A stretch of DNA of 64,000 nt, from NCBI RefSeq assembly GCF_000427625.1, contig NZ_KE386569.1, positions 3,553,789 to 3,617,788 of the forward strand. The letters run 5' to 3'. The DNA comes from Methylobacter luteus IMV-B-3098. GTDB lineage: Bacteria > Pseudomonadota > Gammaproteobacteria > Methylococcales > Methylomonadaceae. This document shows positions 52,338-61,088 of the stretch, piece by piece (the first letter of the stretch is position 1; each line of letters begins with the position of its first letter). The translations under genes were made by a program, and so were the position numbers. Below the pieces are notes generated by a model. It did no database searches, was not told the DNA's origin, and worked only from the letters and a program-made list of their open reading frames with translations.

Positions 52338-52616
52338 ATGAAAAAAGTAATAAAATTATCAATGATCGCTATGGCTGCTACTCTGGTTGTTGGTTGCGCC
52401 AGCACTTCAGATATCGATAACCTGCAATCACAAATTGATGGTTTGAATTCTAAGGTTTCTCAAGCTTCAGCTGATGCTGCTAGCGCACAACGCGCGGCTG
52501 CTGATGCGGCTGCAAAAGCTGCTGATGCAGAACAAGCTGCTAACCGTGCTGCTCAATACGCTCAAGACACTAACAGCAAACTGGATCGTATGTTCAAAAA
52601 ATCAATGATGAAATAA
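52338..52616 (+). CDS. Lpp/OprI-like murein lipoprotein
   Basis: 92-aa lipoprotein. Signal peptide with lipobox LVVGC (Cys20). The mature part is an alanine-rich helix with heptads (ASAQRAAADAAAKAADAEQA) like the trimeric coiled coil of Lpp, and ends in Lys92 (KKSMMK), the residue joined to diaminopimelate in Braun lipoprotein. It tethers the outer membrane to peptidoglycan. Ribosome site AAGGAA. Flanked by two L,D-transpeptidases. Confidence 0.85.
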   Translation: MKKVIKLSMIAMAATLVVGCASTSDIDNLQSQIDGLNSKVSQASADAASAQRAAADAAAKAADAEQAANRAAQYAQDTNSKLDRMFKKSMMK

Positions 52617-52643
52617 TTCATCATTTTTTAATGCGTAGAGAAG

Positions 52644-52676
52644 AGCCCACTGGGATAATTCCAGCGGGCTTTTTTT
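52644..52676 (+). terminator. Terminator of the lpp-like gene
   Basis: AGCCCACTGG (52644-52653) with CCAGCGGGCT (52661-52670), one mismatch, then six or more T. The T run reaches the stop codon of the convergent transpeptidase gene. Confidence 0.85.
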
Positions 52677-53691
52677 ATGGAATTGAAAGAACTGCCGGGT
52701 CGGCTTGAGTCATGGCCGGGCGTTTATAAATAGCGACAGGAATGCCGTTATGCATTTGCAAAGCCTCTTTCAATGCCTCACCATCAAGGACAGGCATTTG
52801 ATGGTTGTTAGCGTGTTGAATCAGTTTTAGCGCCATCTTCAGGCGTGCCAGGTATTTTTTTTCTGTCTGTTTGGGAATAGTGCCATGTTCGTCTTCAGCT
52901 TCGGTTTCGGCCAGGGCCGGATGAACTTCTATATACAGCGTGTCCTGATGCCAGCCGACCTTAACCGGCTGATTGACAATATGGACTGGCGTACCTATTT
53001 CTATTTCCGGAAATAATTCTTCAATATCTTCAGGATACATGCGGATGCAGCCATGACTGACCCTCATGCCGACACCATAGGGTTTGTTGGTGCCGTGGAT
53101 CAGATAACCCGGTACGCCGAGGTACATCGCGAACAGCCCGAGAGGATTGTCGGGCCCGGCAGGAATGATCTGCGGCAGAATATCACCGTTGGTTGCATGT
53201 TCAGCTCTGATTGATGCGGGTGGTATCCAGACCGGATTTTCAGTTTTGCGGACAATGGTTGTTCGTCCTAATGGCGTTCGCCAGTCGACCCGACCAATGC
53301 TGTGCGGAAAGGTTTTAACGATCCCCTTCTCGCCTTCCGCATGCCTGGGAAAATAATACATACGGTATTCGGGTAGGTTCAGCGTCAGTCCTTTTCTGGG
53401 GGTGTCGGGCAGCAGGCGCAGATTGGACAATCGGACCCGAGTGCCTTCGCCCGGCAGCCATCTGTCCACGCCCGGGTTGAGCAGCAGGATTTCGATTTGT
53501 CCCACATCGTAATTCCGGGCGATATCGAGTAATGTGTCTTCATGCTTGGCTGTGGTGTAAAGCTTACTGGCCATCTGGTCGCCGATCAAACTGTCGCCCG
53601 GGTTGTCAGGCAGTTCATAAGTTGTGGCTGAAGCAGGTAGGTTGGATATCAGCAATAGCAATACGACCAGTCTGCGGATAAAAGTTAACAT
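52675..53691 (-). CDS. L,D-transpeptidase with LysM, ErfK/YbiS type
   Basis: 338 aa from the ATG at 53691, which gives a signal peptide (LVVLLLLISNLPASA); an ATG 14 codons earlier overlaps rdgC. A LysM-like domain (about 45-92: YTTAKHEDTLLDIARNYDVG) binds peptidoglycan. The YkuD domain carries LIHGTNKPYGVG and the catalytic Cys in RVSHGCIRMYPED. This is the layout of the E. coli enzymes that attach Lpp to peptidoglycan, and an lpp-like gene is next door. The C-terminal 90 residues are a charged extension. Confidence 0.92.
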   Translation of the reverse strand: MLTFIRRLVVLLLLISNLPASATTYELPDNPGDSLIGDQMASKLYTTAKHEDTLLDIARNYDVGQIEILLLNPGVDRWLPGEGTRVRLSNLRLLPDTPRKGLTLNLPEYRMYYFPRHAEGEKGIVKTFPHSIGRVDWRTPLGRTTIVRKTENPVWIPPASIRAEHATNGDILPQIIPAGPDNPLGLFAMYLGVPGYLIHGTNKPYGVGMRVSHGCIRMYPEDIEELFPEIEIGTPVHIVNQPVKVGWHQDTLYIEVHPALAETEAEDEHGTIPKQTEKKYLARLKMALKLIQHANNHQMPVLDGEALKEALQMHNGIPVAIYKRPAMTQADPAVLSIP

Positions 53692-53729
53692 AACATGTCT
53701 CTTTAGAAGTAGGCTGGTCGTTAGATAGA

Positions 53730-54638
53730 TCATGTTTTATTTTCTCCGCCGAATAATTCCATGAGACGGGGTAAAAAGTTCGCCAGTTCCAATGACATAA
53801 TCGAAAAGTCCACATCGAATTGTTCGGCTTCATCGTGGGTTTCGATATCGGCGACCTGATCCTGGATCAAATCAAGAAAGCGCAGGCGTTTAATGGCCAG
53901 ATGCTCGTCAATAATGAAGGAAAGTCGATCATCCCAGCTGATGGCCAGTTTAATAGCTTCCTTGCCGGTATCGAGATGATTTTTGATTTCCGGCAACGCC
54001 AGATCATGGCGTTTGCAGCGGATGATGCCGCCTTCCTCTTCGGGCGAGCGCAGTTCGCATTCATCTTCAATTGTGATATCGGCCGGTGTTTGATGGTTAA
54101 TCAGCCATTGAGTCATCGTAACAACCGGTTTTTCTACCGTATTGGGCGGCACAGCCGGCAATGAACCCAGGCATTTGCGCAGATTGCTGAGCAGATCCTC
54201 GGCTTTTTTTGCGGAAGCGGCATCAACGACCAGCCAGCTGCCTTTCGGATCGATATAGGCGTAAGTTTTGCGCGAAAAGCTGAAAGCCTTGGGCAACAGC
54301 TCAAATATCAGCTCATCCTTAATAGCGGTGCGTTCCTTTTTGGACAGTTTTCGGCCCTGCTGGTCTTCCGCTTCCAGGATCTTTTCCTGAAGCATTTCAT
54401 TGATGACGGCGGCCGGCAGCACTTTTTCCTCTTTTTTCCCGCACAACATCATAAAACCGTTCGCACTGTGCACCAGTTGTGCTGACGTATTGCCCAAAGG
54501 AGCGGTCCAGCCGAAAGTGAATTCCTCATGATTGCCGCAAGGGCGAAATGCCATTTGCTCAAGTTTTTGCTCCAGTTCAGCTGGAGATAAAGTGAAATCT
54601 TCGGTGAGACGAAAAATGCTAAGATTTTTAAACCACAT
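53730..54638 (-). CDS. rdgC: Recombination-associated protein RdgC
   Basis: 302-aa ring-forming DNA-binding protein that modulates RecA. Conserved start MWFKNLSIFRL and blocks FGWTAPLG, LPAAVINEML and LLPKAFSFSR. Length is typical. It precedes the LysM transpeptidase on the same strand. Confidence 0.94.
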   Translation of the reverse strand: MWFKNLSIFRLTEDFTLSPAELEQKLEQMAFRPCGNHEEFTFGWTAPLGNTSAQLVHSANGFMMLCGKKEEKVLPAAVINEMLQEKILEAEDQQGRKLSKKERTAIKDELIFELLPKAFSFSRKTYAYIDPKGSWLVVDAASAKKAEDLLSNLRKCLGSLPAVPPNTVEKPVVTMTQWLINHQTPADITIEDECELRSPEEEGGIIRCKRHDLALPEIKNHLDTGKEAIKLAISWDDRLSFIIDEHLAIKRLRFLDLIQDQVADIETHDEAEQFDVDFSIMSLELANFLPRLMELFGGENKT

Positions 54639-54714
54639 GGCGTAACTGATACTCTATAAAATTAACGAGTGCGTATTATCGCAAAATTGCAGAGCTAAAA
54701 TTAAAATTTATAGA

Positions 54715-55236
54715 ATGAGTATGGCGGACATTGAAGGATTCCCTCCGATTGTTTCCGGGGAAGCGCAGGTATTGATACTGGGCTCCATGCCCAGCGAGGT
54801 TTCATTGCTTAAGCAGCAGTATTATGGTCATCCCGGCAACGCATTCTGGCCTATCATGGGCGCATTGTTTGGCGCGTTTCCTAACCTTAGCTATGAACGC
54901 CGTAGGGCCGTTCTGCTGGAGAACAAGGTAGCGGTCTGGGATGTGCTGCAAAGCTGCCAGCGGCACGGCAGCCTGGATTCGAATATAGCGTGGGCATCGA
55001 TAAGAACCAATGATTTTGTCAGCTTCTTTGCCGAGTATAAATTTATCAGACGCGTGTTCTTCAATGGCGGCATGGCTGAAAAGGTGTATAAAAAACATAT
55101 TCTGCCAGGCTTGGATCAACGTTTTGCCTATCTTGAATATCAGCGTTTGCCGTCAACAAGTCCGGCCCATGCCTCGCTGAATTTAGCGCAAAAAATAGAA
55201 GCATGGAAAGTGATTAGACAGCCTGTGGTAAAGTAG
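54715..55236 (+). CDS. DNA-deoxyinosine/uracil glycosylase family protein
   Basis: 173-aa member of the uracil-DNA glycosylase superfamily, of the hypoxanthine-DNA glycosylase (family 6) type. Motif 1: LILGSMPSEVSLLKQQYYGH, then PGNAFW; motif 2: LPSTSPAHA. It would remove deaminated adenine from DNA. Start at either of two close ATGs (54715 or 54721). It begins a small operon with a membrane protein and darP. Confidence 0.85.
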   Translation: MSMADIEGFPPIVSGEAQVLILGSMPSEVSLLKQQYYGHPGNAFWPIMGALFGAFPNLSYERRRAVLLENKVAVWDVLQSCQRHGSLDSNIAWASIRTNDFVSFFAEYKFIRRVFFNGGMAEKVYKKHILPGLDQRFAYLEYQRLPSTSPAHASLNLAQKIEAWKVIRQPVVK

Positions 55237-55262
55237 GCGTCATTTATTACGGCGAGACAAAT

Positions 55263-55451
55263 ATGGAAGCATTTTCAACCTGGGAAAGTCTATTATTGGG
55301 TGCCATGGTGCTGCTGATTATTTTCTGGATGCGGCCCGGGATCAAGGCATCACTCGAGCAAAGCAGAAAAGCTTCGCCGGACTGGATGGCAGTGCTGGTG
55401 CCTTTGGGTTTTGTCGTGCTGTTTGTGATTTTTTTAATGGTAGTGGTTTAG
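55263..55451 (+). CDS. Small two-helix membrane protein
   Basis: 62-aa protein with two hydrophobic segments (about 7-24 and 43-62) and a basic loop between (RPGIKASLEQSRKASPDW). No known family recognised. It sits between a DNA glycosylase gene and darP with 26-bp and 5-bp gaps, so it is probably part of that operon and real. Confidence 0.7.
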   Translation: MEAFSTWESLLLGAMVLLIIFWMRPGIKASLEQSRKASPDWMAVLVPLGFVVLFVIFLMVVV

Positions 55452-55456
55452 ATCAG

Positions 55457-56044
55457 ATGAGCGAAGAAGAATACGAATACGAGGATGAATACAGCGATGA
55501 TGACGAGGAGGTGGAGTATTACGCGGTCCGCCCCAATAAGACGCAGCAAAAGCGCGATATGGCCGCTCTTTTCGCCTTGGGCGAAGAACTGTCGGGCTTG
55601 TCTGAAACGCAATTAAAAACCTTTGAGCTGCCTGAAAATATCCATAAAGCCATCGTCCAGGTCGCTGGCATGCCGCCCAGGGGCGCGAGAAAACGGCAGC
55701 TGAAATTTATCGCCGGCCAATTGCATAAAATCGATATAGAGCCTATTCAGGAAAAGCTGGCGCGCATCAAGAGCAAAAGCGCGCATGCTGTCAGAGAGCA
55801 TCATATCGTTGAACGTTGGCGGGACAGGTTAATCACGGAAGGCAACGAGGCGTTGACCGAATTGCTCGATGAGCAGCCTCAGGCGGATCGGCAGCAGTTA
55901 AGGCAATTGATCCGCAATGCCCAGAAGGAAGCGGCAGCGGGCAAGCCGTCCAAGTCTTCGCGTTTGCTATACCGTTATCTCAAAGAAGTGTTTGATTTCG
56001 AAGAGGATGAATCGGTTGATGATGAGCCGGAGTCGGATGAATAG
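55457..56044 (+). CDS. darP: Ribosome assembly factor DarP (YjgA)
   Basis: 195-aa DUF615 protein that helps in late 50S assembly. Acidic N-terminal tail (1-22), then RPNKTQQKRDMAALFALGEE and the MPPRGARKRQLKFIAGQL core, helical throughout. Ends with a second acidic tail. Converges with dinB. Confidence 0.93.
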   Translation: MSEEEYEYEDEYSDDDEEVEYYAVRPNKTQQKRDMAALFALGEELSGLSETQLKTFELPENIHKAIVQVAGMPPRGARKRQLKFIAGQLHKIDIEPIQEKLARIKSKSAHAVREHHIVERWRDRLITEGNEALTELLDEQPQADRQQLRQLIRNAQKEAAAGKPSKSSRLLYRYLKEVFDFEEDESVDDEPESDE

Positions 56045-56048
56045 CGGC

Positions 56049-57128
56049 TCAGTTAAACAGGTCCATCTGCTGGAAGTGCTTCAGCCTGGACTGGTTTTCC
56101 AGCGATGACAGCGTAACCCCGAGCAGTCGTACTTTACGCGCGCCAACATCGGTATTGCGTAATAGATCTTCCAGGATTGCAAGCGTGCTCGATGTGGTTG
56201 TCACCGCATGGGGCAGGGTCCGGCTGCGCGTAATCTGGACAAAATCGTGATATTTTATTTTGATGGTTAAGGTATAGGCGGTCAGCCGTTTCTCGGCGAC
56301 TTTTTCCAAGGCTTTTTCCAGCAGATTGTGCAGTTGCTCAATGACCTCCTGCCTGGCTTTAATATCCCGCTGAAACGTTGTCTCCACGCCCACCGACTTG
56401 CTGATTCTATGGCTGTTGACGGGCCTGTCATCAATGCCTCGGCAGATATTGTAATAATGGTGGGCCGATTTGCCGAAATGCTGCTGCAGAGTCTCTAGAG
56501 AAAAATTTCTTAAATCCTTGCCGTTTTGTATGCCCAAAGCTTGCATTTTCTGCGCTGTCGCTTTGCCTATGCCGTGGAATTTATCGATAGTGAGCTGTTC
56601 GACAAAGCGCGCGCCCTGTTCCGGCATGATGAGATAAAGCCCATCCGGTTTGTCCATGTCCGAAGCAATTTTGGCGAGGAATTTGTTGTAAGAAATACCG
56701 GCCGAGGCAATCAGCTCGGTTTCATGTTTAATTGCGGCCTTGATGGCTTTGGCTATGCGCGTAGCCGAACCTTGGTACAATTGAACATTGCTGACGTCCA
56801 GATAGGCTTCATCAAGCGACAGCGGTTCGACCAGTTCGGTGTATCCGGTAAATATTTTGCGAATGGTTTGAGACGCTTCCCGGTAGGCTTCGAAACGGGG
56901 TTTTACGAAAATCGCCTGCGGGCATAAGCGGTAAGCCTGCGATGATGGCATGGCCGAATGGATGCCATACTGCCTGGCTTCATAACTGCACGTTGCAACG
57001 ACGCCTCGCGAGTCAGGCGCGCCGCCGACGATCAGCGGCTTGTTGCGGTATTTGGGAAAATCGCGTTGCTCGATAGCCGCAAAGAAAGCATCCATATCTA
57101 TATGAATGATTTTGCGGACAGGATCCAT
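56049..57128 (-). CDS. dinB: DNA polymerase IV
   Basis: Y-family translesion polymerase, 359 aa. Metal-binding Asp in IIHIDMDAFFAAIEQRD and catalytic LSLDEAYLDVS; then the thumb HhH (GIGKATAQKMQALGI) and little-finger domain. The last residues (LKHFQQMDLF) are the beta-clamp binding motif QxxLF type (QMDLF). No LexA box was identified in front. Confidence 0.95.
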   Translation of the reverse strand: MDPVRKIIHIDMDAFFAAIEQRDFPKYRNKPLIVGGAPDSRGVVATCSYEARQYGIHSAMPSSQAYRLCPQAIFVKPRFEAYREASQTIRKIFTGYTELVEPLSLDEAYLDVSNVQLYQGSATRIAKAIKAAIKHETELIASAGISYNKFLAKIASDMDKPDGLYLIMPEQGARFVEQLTIDKFHGIGKATAQKMQALGIQNGKDLRNFSLETLQQHFGKSAHHYYNICRGIDDRPVNSHRISKSVGVETTFQRDIKARQEVIEQLHNLLEKALEKVAEKRLTAYTLTIKIKYHDFVQITRSRTLPHAVTTTSSTLAILEDLLRNTDVGARKVRLLGVTLSSLENQSRLKHFQQMDLFN

Positions 57129-57134
57129 GGCGGA

Positions 57135-57449
57135 TTATTTTTTTGAGTTCCTCGGCTCGGGCAGGTTCAGCTCTTCAGTCATTTGCCAGTCCGAGAAAGG
57201 GAAAGGCAGCGTATCGGTATTGAAAGTCAGAAACAGCAGGATATGGTAGGTGTAAGCCGAAAGGCTGCGTCCGAAATTGAGGACGTTGCTGTTGACTTTT
57301 CCGGTCAACAGCATCGATGCAACTTGCAGCAGAATAATCGCCCACAGCAGCATTCGGACCAGGCTGATGATGGCGGCAAAAATCAGCATAAAGAAAATCC
57401 GTTTCCAGGTGCCGAGCTTTTTCAGATTCTCATTGATTTGCTCTTGCAT
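57135..57449 (-). CDS. DUF4389 membrane protein
   Basis: 104 aa from the ATG at 57449 (ribosome site GAAGG); a TTG two codons earlier is less likely. Two membrane segments (about 20-48 and 68-80) and the family blocks WKRIFFMLIFA and FGRSLSAYTYHILLFLTFNTD. Function unknown. It lies six bases before dinB and twelve after the DUF2333 gene. Confidence 0.82.
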   Translation of the reverse strand: MQEQINENLKKLGTWKRIFFMLIFAAIISLVRMLLWAIILLQVASMLLTGKVNSNVLNFGRSLSAYTYHILLFLTFNTDTLPFPFSDWQMTEELNLPEPRNSKK

Positions 57450-57460
57450 GGCCAACCTTC

Positions 57461-58498
57461 TTAACCCCGGTTCATGATGTCGCGCAAATCCAGCGCCGCT
57501 GCATTGGCCCGGGCGATATAGGTCGCCATGGACAACGAGTAATTCGCGAACAGACCATAGCCGCCGCCATTTAAAACCATCGGGCTCAGAATCGGAGCCA
57601 GTGCGTTTTCCAAAGACTTGATCATAATATCGACCGTGTTCATGGCGCGTTTATCCAGCAGAATATCATGGAAATCGTGCTTGATGGCCCGGAGGATATG
57701 CAGTAAGGCCCAGCTGGCGCCACGAGCTTCGTAGAAGACGTTATCGATCTCCAGCCATGGGGTCTGGGCGATTATCGGCACGGTTTTGGCTTCACGGGAT
57801 TCGAGCGTAGCGCCCGGTTCAAGGACTGCCATGCCGGGTATGATTTCCGCGCCGGCCGTGCTGGCGCTCAGGCGCGTGGACAAGCCGCCCAGGCGTTTGA
57901 TCACAACCTCCACGTATTGCCACAGGTTGTCGGCTCTGGAATAAAACTGCGCACGTTTCACAGGACCACCGTATTTTTGCAGGCGTAACATATATTTATG
58001 CAGCGCCTCGATACCCTTTTCATATTCCGCCTCTGTTGACGGCAAAGCCCATGAGTTGTGTTCGTAGTAAAAATAAGGTTCTGCAACGGCCAGATCCGCA
58101 TCTTCGGCGGATTGTGACTGATCCCGGGCAAAATGGTTTCTTAATGCCGATGAGGCATCGCGCAGCATGACCAGTGCGCCAAATTCCCAACTGGAAATGT
58201 TGTCCAATAATACGCCGGGAGGCGCAACGTCATTGGTGATATAGCCGCCGGGCTTATGCAGCAGGACTTCAGCGATATGGGCCAGCGTATTGGCGTAGGT
58301 ATAGCCCAGAGGCATTTCAGTGGTATTGGTTTCCTTGGCCCTTATCATTGCCTCTTCTTGTACATTGAACTGATCCGGTTCACTTCCCCACCAGGCGCCC
58401 AGGATGAAAAGAACAACCAGTACGACCAGGACTAAAACCCCAAAGCCCCAGAGTATTCCTTTAGATTTTATATCTTGCAGTGTATCGCTTGCCGCCAT
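57461..58498 (-). CDS. DUF2333 membrane-anchored protein
   Basis: 345 aa from the ATG at 58498; an ATG 35 codons upstream adds an unlikely hydrophobic stretch. One N-terminal membrane helix (about 15-37) then a large extracytoplasmic domain with PGGYITNDVAPPGVLLDNI and SWALLHILRAIKHDF typical of DUF2333. Function unknown. Same strand as the DUF4389 gene. Confidence 0.85.
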   Translation of the reverse strand: MAASDTLQDIKSKGILWGFGVLVLVVLVVLFILGAWWGSEPDQFNVQEEAMIRAKETNTTEMPLGYTYANTLAHIAEVLLHKPGGYITNDVAPPGVLLDNISSWEFGALVMLRDASSALRNHFARDQSQSAEDADLAVAEPYFYYEHNSWALPSTEAEYEKGIEALHKYMLRLQKYGGPVKRAQFYSRADNLWQYVEVVIKRLGGLSTRLSASTAGAEIIPGMAVLEPGATLESREAKTVPIIAQTPWLEIDNVFYEARGASWALLHILRAIKHDFHDILLDKRAMNTVDIMIKSLENALAPILSPMVLNGGGYGLFANYSLSMATYIARANAAALDLRDIMNRG

Positions 58499-58611
58499 TT
58501 TCAGGTGTCCCGTAAAGAAGAGTGTCTGCCTAATAAAACAGATCGCTTTGTATACTAAAATTAGCCCACATGGTAGCAGATTTTTTATATCTTTGCTGAC
58601 CAAGCAGCGGT

Positions 58612-59526
58612 CTACTCTGATTTTTTTTTGGCTCTTGGATGGGCTTTATCATAGACTTCAGCGAGGTGCTGGAAATCCAGATGCGTATAGATCTGTGTCG
58701 TACTGATATTGCTGTGTCCGAGCAGTTCCTGCACAGCTCTGAGGTCCTGGCTGGATTCGAGCAAATGGCTGGCGAAAGAATGTCTGAGCATGTGCGGATG
58801 CAAGTGTTCGGCGATGCCTTTTTTCTGGCACCACTGCTCCAGTCTTAATTGAACGCTACGCTGGCCCAGTCTCGTGCCACGGCTGGAAACAAATAAGGCC
58901 GGTTCGGCGGCGGCAGTCATTTTTAGACGCTGAGTCAGCCATTTCTCCAAGGCGTCCACGGCCTTGCCGCCCATAGGCAGCAGTCTCGATTTTCCGCCTT
59001 TACCGGCACGCACAATCAGCGAGCGATCAGGCAAATCAATATCGGTCAGGTTCAGAGCCGTCATTTCGCTCAGGCGCAGGCCGGAGGAATAGAAAAGTTC
59101 AAACATGGCCACATCGCGCATCTCCAGTATCGAACTGGTTCCCGCTTCCAGCAAGCCGCTAATCTGGTCTACGTCCAGTGTTTTAGGCAGCTTTCTGCTT
59201 TGTTTGGGGGCTTTGACATATTGGGCCGGATTATTGTCGGCCAGACGGTTTTTCAATAGGAAATTGTAAAAGCTGCGGATTGCCGACAGTTCGCGTTGCA
59301 GGCTTTTACTGCTGATGCCCCGGCGGTGCCGGCTGGCGATATGGGCACGGATATCGCTTTGCTTGAGGTCAATCCAGCGGTCGATAGCTTTATCCGTGCA
59401 ATAGCGGATCAGGTGTCTGATATCCCGCTGATAACTTTTTATCGTGTGTTCGGACGCTCGCACCTCAACTTTGAGCTGGTCGAAAAAAGCCGTTAACGCA
59501 TGCTCGGCATCGGCATGCATACTCAT
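58612..59526 (-). CDS. xerC: Tyrosine recombinase XerC
   Basis: 304-aa recombinase that with XerD resolves chromosome dimers at dif. Catalytic set: Arg in SSGLRLSEM, Lys in GKGGKSRLLP, His-x-x-Arg in HPHMLRHSFASH, His in LLGHSNIS and Tyr in TTQIYTHLD. The ATG at 59526 overlaps the DUF484 stop (ATGA), which decides the start over longer frames. Confidence 0.95.
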   Translation of the reverse strand: MSMHADAEHALTAFFDQLKVEVRASEHTIKSYQRDIRHLIRYCTDKAIDRWIDLKQSDIRAHIASRHRRGISSKSLQRELSAIRSFYNFLLKNRLADNNPAQYVKAPKQSRKLPKTLDVDQISGLLEAGTSSILEMRDVAMFELFYSSGLRLSEMTALNLTDIDLPDRSLIVRAGKGGKSRLLPMGGKAVDALEKWLTQRLKMTAAAEPALFVSSRGTRLGQRSVQLRLEQWCQKKGIAEHLHPHMLRHSFASHLLESSQDLRAVQELLGHSNISTTQIYTHLDFQHLAEVYDKAHPRAKKKSE

Positions 59527-60209
59527 CAGGCGGCAAGCAGCGAAATCAGCCGGGTGCCGATGATTTCGCTCATTTGGGTCAGAAACAGATTCCCCATGCT
59601 GTAATGAAACCGGCCTTCTTCCCGGCTGCCAATGGCCACAATACCCTCGAGTTCGGTAAAGATCATGGGAATGATAGCGCAGGATTTGACGTCCAGCGCA
59701 GCATCGCCGAACAGCACTTTGGCCTGCGCCAATGTCGGGCGTCCGCATTTAGGCTGGCTGGCGGCCAGTTCTTTTGTGAATGGCTTCAGATCCGCGCTGC
59801 CCGGCGCGATGAACAGATTGGCAATCGACGCGTCCGGATTGTGTTTGATAATGCGAATGGCGACAAAATCGGTCAGAAAGTAGTCGGATAAGACCATCTC
59901 AAGATTGGCGATGGCTTCCTCCAGCGTGGACGCATCCAGCAAGGCCAGAGTAAGTTTGTGCATGCGATTGATGGACGTATCGTTGTCCCTGGCGATCGCA
60001 ATGAGCGCCGTGAGCTGGTTTTCCTGTTCCTGATGCCTGTTTCTGAATAGCTCCAGCTGCTTTGAAATCAGCGATACGGCATTGCCGCAGGGGTGCGGAA
60101 TGCGCATTTTTTCCAGCAGATGCAGGTGTTCACTAAAGAATTCCGGATGTCGCTGCAGATATTCTTCAACCTGCGCCGCAGTCAGTTCCGATGTTTGCTG
60201 TAAGCTCAT
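59526..60209 (-). CDS. DUF484 family protein
   Basis: 227-aa cytosolic protein with an N-terminal helical part ([22 protein letters not shown]) and a GAF-like C-terminal domain. Conserved between dapF and xerC in most gammaproteobacteria (YigA in E. coli is a short form). It overlaps dapF and xerC by four and three bases, so all three are coupled. Function unknown. Confidence 0.9.
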   Translation of the reverse strand: MSLQQTSELTAAQVEEYLQRHPEFFSEHLHLLEKMRIPHPCGNAVSLISKQLELFRNRHQEQENQLTALIAIARDNDTSINRMHKLTLALLDASTLEEAIANLEMVLSDYFLTDFVAIRIIKHNPDASIANLFIAPGSADLKPFTKELAASQPKCGRPTLAQAKVLFGDAALDVKSCAIIPMIFTELEGIVAIGSREEGRFHYSMGNLFLTQMSEIIGTRLISLLAA

Positions 60210-61033
60210 AACGCTAGCGTTCCATCGAAAACGGAGACAGCCGGCCCTGTCATGAACACCGGCTCGCCGCGACCGGACCAGCTTATTTTCAGCTCGCCGC
60301 CGGGCAGTTCGACAAAAACCTCATGATCCAGCAGGTTGTGCTCGATGCCGATCACCACGGCGGCACAGGCGCCGCTGCCGCAGGCCAGGGTTTCGCCGGC
60401 GCCGCGCTCGAAAACGCGCAGCCTGATATGCTGGCGGTCAACCACCTGCATAAAACCGATATTGGCGCGTTCCGGAAACACAGGGTGGCGTTCCAGTTCA
60501 CTGCCTAATTCTGCCACCGGCGCGGTTTTAACGTCATTGACCTGCAGAACGGCGTGCGGATTGCCCATAGAGGCCGCGCCAAACGCTCTCTCCGTATCGT
60601 TTACCGCCACGGTGTAATACTTGGACTCCTCCTCGGCAAGCATGGGGATCTCGTCGGGCGCGTGCCGAGGTATACCCATGTTGACCGTCACCAGGTCATC
60701 TTCATCAAGATGCAGCAGCAACTGCCCCGAATTGGTGTCGACGCGTATTTCGTCCTTATCGGTCAGCTGTTTGTCGCGGACGAAACGGGCAAAGCAGCGT
60801 GCGCCGTTGCCGCACTGAGCGACTTCGCTGCCGTCGGCGTTAAAAATCCGGTACTTGAAGTCGGCATTGTCGCTGACCGGTTTTTCGACCAGAAGCAATT
60901 GGTCGAAGCCGATGCCGAAATGCCGGTCGGACAGTTGTCTGATTTGCTCGGCGGTTAAGGCGACATGTTGGTTGATAGCGTCAATGACCACAAAGTCATT
61001 GCCGAGACCGTGCATTTTAGTGAAGTTGATCAT
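60206..61033 (-). CDS. dapF: Diaminopimelate epimerase
   Basis: 275-aa cofactor-free epimerase making meso-diaminopimelate for peptidoglycan and lysine. The two catalytic Cys are in [10 protein letters not shown] and [10 protein letters not shown]. Start motif [13 protein letters not shown]. Downstream of lysA in the lptM-lysA-dapF-DUF484-xerC cluster. Its product is also the residue to which the Lpp-like protein would be joined. Confidence 0.97.
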   Translation of the reverse strand: MINFTKMHGLGNDFVVIDAINQHVALTAEQIRQLSDRHFGIGFDQLLLVEKPVSDNADFKYRIFNADGSEVAQCGNGARCFARFVRDKQLTDKDEIRVDTNSGQLLLHLDEDDLVTVNMGIPRHAPDEIPMLAEEESKYYTVAVNDTERAFGAASMGNPHAVLQVNDVKTAPVAELGSELERHPVFPERANIGFMQVVDRQHIRLRVFERGAGETLACGSGACAAVVIGIEHNLLDHEVFVELPGGELKISWSGRGEPVFMTGPAVSVFDGTLAL

Positions 61034-61088
61034 TTACGTGCTTGTCAAGGGATAGAGTGAAAATGAGTTGGTTTCCGGCGCCGATGGC

